A DNA stretch of 64,000 nt from Sistotremastrum niveocremeum HHB9708 (lineage: Eukaryota > Basidiomycota > Agaricomycetes > Sistotremastrales > Sistotremastraceae), in assembly GCA_001630475.1 (NCBI GenBank), contig KV419431.1, forward strand, positions 280,133-344,132. Reading direction: 5' to 3'. The position numbers and the translations under genes were made by a program. The notes below the pieces were generated by a model. The model was not told where the DNA came from, searched no databases, and saw only the letters and a list, made by a program, of their open reading frames with translations. Below, one piece after another: positions 56,179 to 64,000 of this stretch. Within the stretch, counting starts at the first letter, position 1; every line of letters starts with the position of its first letter.

Positions 56179-57209
56179 ATACTATTCTCCAGCATCTGGA
56201 GGTGGTTCCATGCTTGATAATGCCGGCGATGGCTTTGGTGAACCTCTGAACGTACGCGCTGAATAGCTCTCGTACCGAACACGATATATTGAATGCTTTG
56301 GGCAGGTCATAATCTCTGGTCTTAGCGATCCGACAGTCCTAACAGATGCTGGATTTCTCAATTTTGCAAGAGCCGCAGGACTGTCAGCTCTTTTTTCCCC
56401 GCCTTCCTATCGCTTAAACGCTGACATCGACGTTACAATTAGTTCAACTGAATGTCTTGGTATGAAGTTTCAAGTGCATCCAATTTGTCTCCTGACAACT
56501 CGTGATTAGGCCTCCATCTCGGCGCCCCTCAATCTGCGAATCTGGGAGACGGTCATGGTCCTGTGAATCAGACCACAGAGCTTCGTCAGGATTTTGGCGA
56601 TGTCCTGCTAGGCACCTGCCTTGAATCGCTCGTGGGAGGCAATCATCTCAGGTAATCTTATTTCTTCTGGAATACAACACGTCGTTTTAATCTTACATTT
56701 TATTGACAGGGTGTTCCGACAGAATGGCCCTACCGCGAACAGCGGTGCTCTGTTCCTTGCCTGAGCTTTATTCTTCCTCATTAAGAATTATCGAGCTGAG
56801 AATAACATGCAGCGTCTCTTCTGAACAGGTAGAGCACCTTCAAAATGTCTTCGTAAGCTGCTACTTACTACATGAACTCAGGATGTAGAGCAAAGTCACA
56901 ACATTATTCCGAATGGGTACGATATTGGCCGGTCAGTGTTTATCATTTCCGAGATCTCGGGTTTGGTTTCCTTAAATCAGGATGCAGTGATAATTTTGTC
57001 ACGTCGGCGACCGCGGCTGGCCTTTCATACAACAATGTCAAGTACTCAGTCAAATCCGAAACAGTGAGCGGTCTTCTTCAACCTGGTTCATCTGGCATCA
57101 ACCACGGTGAGTCTTACTTGTGACCAAAGCTCTTCTCATTTCTCATATTAATCGGACAGGCATATCTATTGACGGAAACGTCATTCTCTTGACTGTTCAC
57201 ACGGCTTGA

Positions 57210-58786
57210 AGAATAATGTTATAATTGGTTCGCAAGCCTTTTTTGTATATCTATTTCGATTTCTAGGCAGTTTCTTATTTTTTGTTGTGCATGCGGTGAA
57301 TGGTGTATTTTATATGTAAGGTCCACAATGTATTTATCCGTTCGGCGATCGCAAAATCTGATGCCCGTCCCATCTTATCGTGCTGCGTATCGTTCGTTCG
57401 CTGAGACTTTCGGCTGCTAAAATCGGGAAGGACCTTGAGCTTTTTTCAACCCGAAGATCGACTACTTGTTCTTCAGATCTATTCGAGTCTACGCCATCTC
57501 AAACGTGGTATCACACGTTTGCCCTCAATATTAGCCTCAATGCCATTCAGATACGAAATGGATGGCGACGATCCACTTTATTGAGATCAAAGGGCGGACC
57601 AATGAAGCCTGAAATTGTGTATGAATATATTATCGATCAGAAGGTATGACAAAGTACCACATGATTGTCGACGACTTCGTCAGGGACCACCGTATGATCG
57701 ACAGAAACGAGTGCGGCTCCAGTTCCTGTTTCAAAGGAAGACCCAGATGAGGTCACTGCTGACAGCAACGTTTTATTCTTGAGCAGTCGTCAATATCGTG
57801 AATTATGTATAACTCTGCACCTATAATGAGACTAGCAAACCAATATATCAAAGAGTAGAATGATTGGTACACTTATCTCGGAGAATTTGAAGGCGTTCCT
57901 CATGCAATCCATGCCGTTAGCTCTCTACACGTGCAATGACACCCTTATTCCCTTGCTTCACCCCCTTCAAGGCTTTACTGGCAATTCTGCTTAACCTTCG
58001 GCGGTCTTCATTTCCAGAAGAACAACAGCAGCCGGGCAGCCACAGCTCCGTAGCATCGATGCCTTCCCGCTCGATGTTACCATGCGCTTTCCTGTCTTTA
58101 CTTGTCCTCGATGCCGCCATGACCTTGAGAGCAGAACTCAAAGAAGAGAGGGGACTAAGACACCGATATATCCAAGTATTCTAATCCCGCTCGGCTGTTT
58201 GGGAAAGTTCTCACGGGCAACATCTTCGAACACTCCACACAAATTGGACCAAGAACGTGCATCTCCCAGCACACGGTTAGCAGCTATGTTTGTCCCATAG
58301 GTGCATCGGTCTGCATGGTCGCTTACATATTGGTCAAATGACGGTCAAAGAACTATGACTTCCTGCGATGTGAAGGAACGATCGTTGCAACGCCGGCGAA
58401 TACAGTAACGGGTTATCTTGGTTCTAAGCGAGGCAGAGCATGAGACGATATATAAAAGGAGTTGGAAAGAGCTGTATCACTGGTCCTCCGAATTCGGATT
58501 TCTTCGTTTTTATGGTTACGATTATGGTACATGTTCGGAAACCTAGACCATTCGACCCGCGGAGTTCGAACTCTATCAGCCCAACATCTAGACCCCGAAC
58601 ACCGTCCACATGGGTAGGACGATGCTCCTGTGGACGGCATCAGTCGCTAGATCGGTCTAAGTACTCGGTAAGCCGCAATTGGGCATCAGTCCTCGGGATT
58701 GTCGGCAGTTCCGAAACAAATTCCTACCACACGCACCGCCCAGCAAGTCATTGGCATTCGGATTCAGTCCATTGACCGAGTTGAAA
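57210..58786. other. Gene-free stretch after the disrupted gene
   Basis: No supported gene; short frames only. Confidence 0.4.
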
Positions 58787-58834
58787 GTGATGCTTCCCTC
58801 TCCGTCTGATCACGCACGGAGAGGGAAGCATCAC
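58787..58834. repeat. Perfect 19-bp inverted repeat (hairpin)
   Basis: Arms at 58787-58805 and 58816-58834 are perfect reverse complements (GTGATGCTTCCCTCTCCGT on the left), with a 10-base loop. Not inside any recognised gene. Confidence 0.9.
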
Positions 58835-59245
58835 GCGCACAGTGCCTGAGAGACGATCGACCCCCGTGAAGGATGCCTGTGGATACTATTCGACTCGATC
58901 GGTTCTGCTCAAATCTCAACTAGCTCGCTGATGTTGCTAACATCCCACATACGTCAATATACTCTCACTACTGGGGTTTTACTGCGACGATGATTTCATC
59001 TTGCACTAGCAGCTTTGTATACGTTCGTATACATTGTCACCATCGGAACCCCCTGCGCCCGGTCACGCTGTCACGCTGTCACAGCCCCACAAGAGGCCGG
59101 CCGTCTTTTCACCAGTCTGGTTCGCTGCCTCTGCTGATACGCAATCCCCACGGGTCGATGAAGCTCTCGTACATCCTGTATCATGCTTTTCATGTCGCAC
59201 TGTTATGCACCGCCGGGTTCGGCACTCCGATCTCGACGATTGCAG

Positions 59246-59526
59246 TCGCAACGTAACGGCATCAGCATGAGTGATCTGCAGTATCATCGGCTGCGTCTCG
59301 TGGCTTGTCGTAACTTGTACCCGCCTTGGGTGTTTTGGCTCAGCCCGAGAGACGTCTCCGATCGTCACTCGAGTGATCTCAAGGATCCGAATCGCAACGA
59401 ATGGACATCAGGATCACTTATCTGCAGAATCATCGGGTGCGTGTGGTGGCTTTCCTTAACTTCTGCCGCGCTCAAAGGTTTGGTGCAGCGAGAGAGATGC
59501 TTCCCCTCGTCACTCTATTGATGTTG
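59246..59526 (+). repeat. Diverged tandem duplication, period about 146 bp
   Basis: The stretch from 59246 (TCGCAACG...ATCTGCAGTATCATCGG) recurs from 59392 (TCGCAACG...ATCTGCAGAATCATCGG), continuing to CTCGTCACTC-like endings in both. Many point differences. No protein recognised. Confidence 0.6.
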
Positions 59527-60529
59527 CGCTGTCGATGTTATGGATATGATACACGCCGCCCGAAAATCTTGATATACGAATGGGAATGCAGAGTCTCAAG
59601 TCGCGCGTCGGTTGAGCAGGAACATCGGGCCCATGTCTATGAGCTTCGTTCGTTGGGTGGGGGGATTGTGAGTGTTGCCGTGGTGACGTGGGCTGGGACC
59701 GCGGAGCGGGGTTAGCGTTCAGGTTCGCCCACAGGTTTTACCTATGTACTGCGCTCACCTGTCGCGATACTGGCATTCTAGTCCTCGCCCCACACACCTC
59801 TCGCAGGGTAGTTGACCCCCACACTTCGATTTACATGCTGTCCAAGCATGTTCAGTTTGGCGTACACCCGAATGACGTCTGATTCCTCCCACCTCGACAT
59901 GCCTTGCATGCGACTTTGGCTCTCGCTTTCTTCAGTTTGCACGGTGTGGTCATTAACCTGGACGGCAGTCTTTCGTGCTCGCGGGGTCGCACAACCGAGC
60001 CGGATATCGCGTGGGAAGCAGGAGAGGCCTTGGGCGCTTGAGCTTGCGTTCGCAGTTATCTCTTAACGTTCATTGCGCGACTCCTTGTGCTTGTGAGTTC
60101 CCCCCTTTTCTCTTATATTACCGAGACTGATGCCTGAACCCGTTCTGCATTCAGAGCATGCCCTCAGAGTCTGTCGCTCAGGAAGTCGACGATCTACGCA
60201 CTGAGGGGCGGGTTTTCGATGTCGTATCTGCCTATTTCTCCGGGTGAGCCTCCCCCTTGACGTACGTCTGGTGCTCCCAGCTTATAGTTCTCCCAACCGC
60301 ATAGTGAGGGCGCGACTTGGTTCTGGTTGCAGGCATTGCGTCCTGACTTTGGATGGGGTTTGGGCATGCGTGCAGGGGACTTCTCACCGTACGTTTTTCG
60401 CGGGGCTCTCGTTGATGTTGCGATTGACTCTAGTTGACAGGTTACTTGATTGTTCTCTCACTACTGCTACGACAGTCCAGCGTCGACGTACTCCTCTCTC
60501 CCCGAGCCCCCTGCGCCATCGTTTTACGG

Positions 60530-60675
60530 GGGTTGACGCGTGGTGCTTCGACCAACACGAGAAATGGCGTGATGTGCCGGTTCAGACTCGGCTCAGGAGT
60601 TTTTCGGAGAGGGTGGTCATCGCACGGATCTGGTCCCTTAATCGCAGATCTACCGTCGACAGATCTACAGTGTAG
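60530..60675 (+). pseudogene. Integrase fragment, catalytic part
   Basis: The frame reads VDAWCFDQHEKWRDV then LRSFSERVVIARIWSLNRR, which matches the ECWAFDQHDKWRRF and LEAYSGRVLWLKIWWTNRN region of the intact integrase at 61.6-63.6 kb. The frame stops soon after and the rest of the catalytic domain is missing. Confidence 0.6.
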
Positions 60676-60948
60676 GAATAGAATAGCCTGGCAGTAGCCA
60701 GAGATGGAACGATCCGGCAGTCGTGCGATGTCCGGCAAAATCAAACGGGCCGCCGATCAGACCAGCGATCCGTTAATGGATGCTCGGACGTCTACGCGGT
60801 AGAACGCAGTCGTGTCTGATTGCGTTACGCTCACTTGTTCATCGACCCATCCTGAAAATTCATCCAATGTCTGCGCGTAGAGATGGTGACGAGCGGGGGG
60901 GCGAGATTCGAATCCGTGAGTGTCAGCTGCGCTGTACTGGGCTTCGTT

Positions 60949-61189
60949 GACAGTGTCGACAGCGTCGTATGCTTGTATTCGGCCGCTTCTTGAGTGTCTA
61001 TTGAGGCAAAGGGCGATGTCCAACGAGGAGCTGTTGGAAGAGGTGTTGCGTGTATTCGAACACTACCGAGGGACCTTGACGTGCGTTTATTTTCGCGGCG
61101 AGGAGCACACTCTCACTTCCCTCTGCAGTCCTAACACGCTCCGACGTATGCGCCGTCGCTTGGGGGTGGGTCGGCGCGATGACGATTAA
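60949..61189 (+). pseudogene. Integrase fragment, N-terminal part
   Basis: Reads RPLLECLLRQRAMSNEELLE then EVLRVFEHYRGT, matching KPVIERLVYETAMTDKEIVE of the intact gene. A spliced continuation, NTLRRMRRRLGV, matches the next exon's ALKRFRKKYGI. It lies downstream of the catalytic fragment, so the two pieces are out of order or from different copies. Confidence 0.6.
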
Positions 61190-61334
61190 TGGGATGGGGA
61201 GGCGCGAATCGAATCGGCGAATGTGTTCGGTATCTGCGTGCCGTGCCTGGGTGGGGTGCACACGGTCATTTCATATTGCGCAGTTTGTCATGGAAAGGCG
61301 AGCGAGACTCATACGTTAGCGACAGTCATTAAAA

Positions 61335-61394
61335 GCGGATCTCGTGGGCACCCCGAATTTAGATGCGGATCTCGTGTATATCCCGAATTTAGAT
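61335..61394 (+). repeat. Tandem direct repeat, 2 x 30 bp
   Basis: 61335-61364 and 61365-61394 agree at 26 of 30 bases (GCGGATCTCGTG...CCCGAATTTAGAT). It lies about 245 bp before the integrase ATG. Confidence 0.8.
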
Positions 61395-61639
61395 GTCGGA
61401 GACTACTAGCCGAGCCGTTTCCGGCTGTTTGCACCGGCAATACCTGCCGATCAGGGCAGGTCTGTAAGCGGTTAGATCAAATCACGCGGCCAATCGGAAC
61501 AGGGGTCGCATCACGTGCGCGGTCAAACACAGCTCAATCGTGCGAAGGGACGACTCTTGAGAAATCTCCTCCCTCGCCGCTCGAACCCCCCTCCTCATCA
61601 GTTGTTATTCCGCTCCTTCGTCTCCTCCCCGTCCGTGGC

Positions 61640-63627
61640 TATGCCTCGGGGTCAGGCTCACAACCCGACGGGGGCCAATGGTCGCTTGACATCTCGTGAG
61701 TCTGCATTTGCTTCGTGTGACTTCATCCTCGTTGATTGCGTGAGCTTAGCCCCTCACGAGCTGCTCAAGCCGGTCATTGAGAGATTGGTGTACGAGACCG
61801 CGATGACAGACAAGGAGATCGTGGAGGAGTTGCGGTCCCTGTATGATCCTGAAATTCATACTTTCGGGTACGTCCTCGTCTTTTCTCATCGAGTCAGGAT
61901 TCCCACTTGCTTGCGTAACCAGATTTGGCGCGTTGAAACGTTTTCGGAAGAAATATGGTATCTGGAAGGCCCGTGGTCAGCACCATACTGTCGAATCGAT
62001 CCATCCTATGGTCAATGCGATCAAGGCGAGGTTCCCCAATCAGGGAGTTAGGGATCTGCGGCATACTCTGCGGTTGGAATATCGCGCGTTGGTTAGCGAG
62101 TGAGTGCTCAGCATCCGCTCGTGAACAAGTCCTTTATGATGTCGCCGTAGAGACGTCATTTCGCGTCACAATCATGAGCATGATCGCGAGGGGGTACGGA
62201 ATCGTTTGGCTCGCGTATTCGTCCGACATCTGTATGATTCAGCGGCGGTAAACGAGTGCTGGGCGTTCGATCAGCATGATAAGTGGCGACGATTTGGCCT
62301 GTACTTGCATGTGGGGTTGGAAGCTTACTCTGGTCGGGTGTTGTGGCTGAAGATCTGGTGGACGAATCGCAACCCTCGGCTGGTTTGCTCATATTTTTTG
62401 GATGCAATCGAGAAATGCGGATGTGAGTGTTGCGTTCGAGATGCTGTTGGATGTTGCTCATTTATTTTTTGCGATGTAGTTATGCCACTGATCACTCAAA
62501 GTGATCGCGGCAGTGAGAATCACGGTATCGCTAACGCCCAAACCGACCTCCGCCATGCTCTCGACAGAGACTTGGGTGATACTTTACAGCATAAGTGGCG
62601 CTCCAAGAATCGAAACATCAAACCGGAGATTTTCTGGAGTCGCGTGCGACGGGGTTGGGCCCCTGGGTTCGAGGAGGTTCTGCAGAGGGGGTTCGACGCA
62701 GAAATTTACGACGAGACCGTGCCGTGGCAACGGTGAGTCTGCTCGTCATCTTTGGGGAAGTATCCGCTGACTTTTGGGCTGGTTAGCATGGTCTTCTTCT
62801 ATGTCTTCATTCCCTGGTTGCAACTAGAATTGGACCAGTTCGCAACCCGGGTGAACTTATCTCGTAAGCGCGCAGATAAGCGCATAGGTCGTTCTCGTGC
62901 CGCGCCTGAGTATATCTTTCGCCGTCCCCAGAAGTATGGATCCCCAGAGATGAAGGTGAGAGCGTTTTCTTCGTTTCGGGGGTTGCGAATTGAACGTGGA
63001 TTGGTGTCTTCGCAACAGGTCGACGTCACCGGGGCCGAGGCTGCTATCGCTGGAGCTAGGCAGGCGTACGCTCCCCCAAGTCATTCGGTGTTTGACCTGG
63101 TCGAACCCGAATTCCGGGAGATATTAGATGACGCGTATGCCGATCTGGGTCAGCCAGTCGTTAACATCGAGACGTGCTGGAATGTCTACTGTGGTTTGAA
63201 GGCCAGGGTGCGTGTGTTCATGGAGGCTAATCCGTTTCATTGGTCCGTCGTGGTTGCTGGAGGTGATCGTCAGATGGAAAGAGATTTTCGTGGTGCGGCC
63301 ATGCCGGTACAACAGAGGGGCGATATTCGGCGACCGTACTGGAGGCAGGCACCCGCGGAGGCCGCGGAAGCTGATGATCATGAGTACGACGACCCCGAAG
63401 ACGACGACCACCAACCTCGCGAGGATATTTCTGATTCGGATTACGTGGAGGATCAGGGGAGAGGGTTGGGGGCGGAGGGCCTATTCAGTGAACTATCTGA
63501 GCCGGACTCGCTGGCGGGGTTGTTGGCGATGGATCAAATCCTCGGGGAGGAGGAGGAGTTTGAGTTGCAGGAAGATGGAGAGTTGGACGACAGTGATTAC
63601 ACTGGAGTGAGTAGTGGTACAGTGTGA
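61640..63627 (+). CDS. DDE-type integrase of the Agaricomycete expanded family
   Basis: An integrase-core protein of transposon origin. Starts MPRGQAHNPTGANG; N-terminal helical part with HELLKPVIERLVYETAMTDK. After intron 1: ALKRFRKKYGIWKARGQHHT, a helix-turn-helix-like region. The core has AFDQHDKWRRFGLYLHVG (first D), LITQSDRGSENHGIANAQ (second D) and, about 40 residues on, NIKPEIFWSRVRRGW (E). Then FYVFIPWLQLELDQF, NLSRKRADKRIG, and a C-terminal domain ending in a long acidic tail (EEEEFELQEDGELDD). About five introns, all GT-AG, and no stop inside. No reverse transcriptase, gag or terminal repeats were seen nearby. Broken relatives lie just upstream. Confidence 0.78.
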
Positions 63628-64000
63628 TAGTTAGTTCTGTGGAAATGTACGGTTTCGACTCTCGCTATGGCACAGACTCTCCCTTTTCGCATTCCCTGCC
63701 CTGGGCGTCTATAGACGATGTGTTTGTCCCTGGGATGACTAAGCGACATCGGGCGGGATTTCGGGGTTGTCGGGAAGTCGCATATTGTTGTTGCCGGCTG
63801 TTTGTGCATGTGTTCGCTCTGATCTGATCTGGGCATGCCAATATCGATACCCTCGTTCGCCGATGGGTCCTCAGCGATTCGCCCGCGATCACATATTGCG
63901 GTAAATAGAATCCCCTCGTGAATTATTAGATCTAATCTGAGGAGTCAGATGTGGCATGCGCTCGATCTGGGTCAGCACAGGCCAATTTTGGCCACGTTGC
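63628..64000. other. Right edge of window
   Basis: No supported gene; 3' flank of the integrase. Confidence 0.4.

Larger units (their letters stand above)
55440..57209 (+). pseudogene. Secreted-protein gene disrupted by hAT-like insertion
   Basis: It belongs to a common Agaricomycete secreted protein family of unknown function, as remembered from annotated genomes. The signal peptide MIFASALIALQIIGFALAS is followed by PLQPRAVA, and then the frame runs into a 651-bp element. Beyond it the family text resumes: YYSPASGGGSMLDNAGDGFG, VIISGLSDPTVLTDAGFLN, ECLG|LHLGAPQSANLGDG, GTCLESLVGGNHLR, VFRQNGPTANSGALFLA, HNIIPNGYDIGR, and the end ISIDGNVILLTVHTA. Introns elsewhere are normal. A second lesion may exist: after GALFLA an in-frame TGA follows and no usable GT donor is seen. 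The gene is therefore probably inactive in this strain. Confidence 0.75.

Overview
The window is nuclear DNA of a filamentous basidiomycete, most likely an Agaricomycete. The genes are cut by many short introns of about 45-60 bases. The gene set fits: mushroom-type tyrosinases, several P450s, a CON-6 protein, a BIM1-type copper protein and an Agaricomycete-type integrase. Gene models were built by hand from reading frames, splice signals and remembered family motifs. Exon ends are inferred, and no database search was run.

Layout. 0.07-5 kb: an alkyltransferase-like DNA repair protein (minus), a DUF1771-Smr protein (plus) and ATP-dependent phosphoenolpyruvate carboxykinase PCK1 (plus). 5.4-7 kb: two small secreted cysteine-rich proteins sharing one cysteine spacing and one gene structure. 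7.3-19.6 kb: P450-1 (minus), MCM2 (minus), an intron-containing tRNA-Ala, a CON-6 protein (minus), P450-2 (plus, a close paralogue of P450-1) and a FIT/Scs3 lipid-droplet protein (minus). 20.6-35.2 kb: four tandem tyrosinases whose similarity alternates (1 like 3, 2 like 4), so a two-gene block was probably duplicated. 35.9-43.1 kb: two tandem, multi-exon, coiled-coil paralogues of unknown function with matching intron positions. 43.9-46.9 kb: a copper set made of a 27-residue metallothionein, a Ctr-type copper transporter and a BIM1-like copper-binding GPI protein. 46.9-50.7 kb: no gene found. 50.7-53.6 kb: P450-3 (plus) and an Emi1/DUF3128 twin CX9C protein (minus). 55.4-57.2 kb: a secreted-protein gene interrupted by a 651-bp non-autonomous hAT-like element with 8-bp target duplication. 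58.8-63.6 kb: repeats, a perfect hairpin, broken integrase pieces and an apparently intact spliced DDE-type integrase gene.

How the genes may work together. Four copper enzymes (tyrosinases) lie within 11 kb of a copper uptake and storage set, which suggests but does not prove coordinated copper supply. The candidates for something undescribed are the paired coiled-coil paralogues (35.9-43.1 kb), the compact copper cluster, and the two-member secreted cysteine-rich family.
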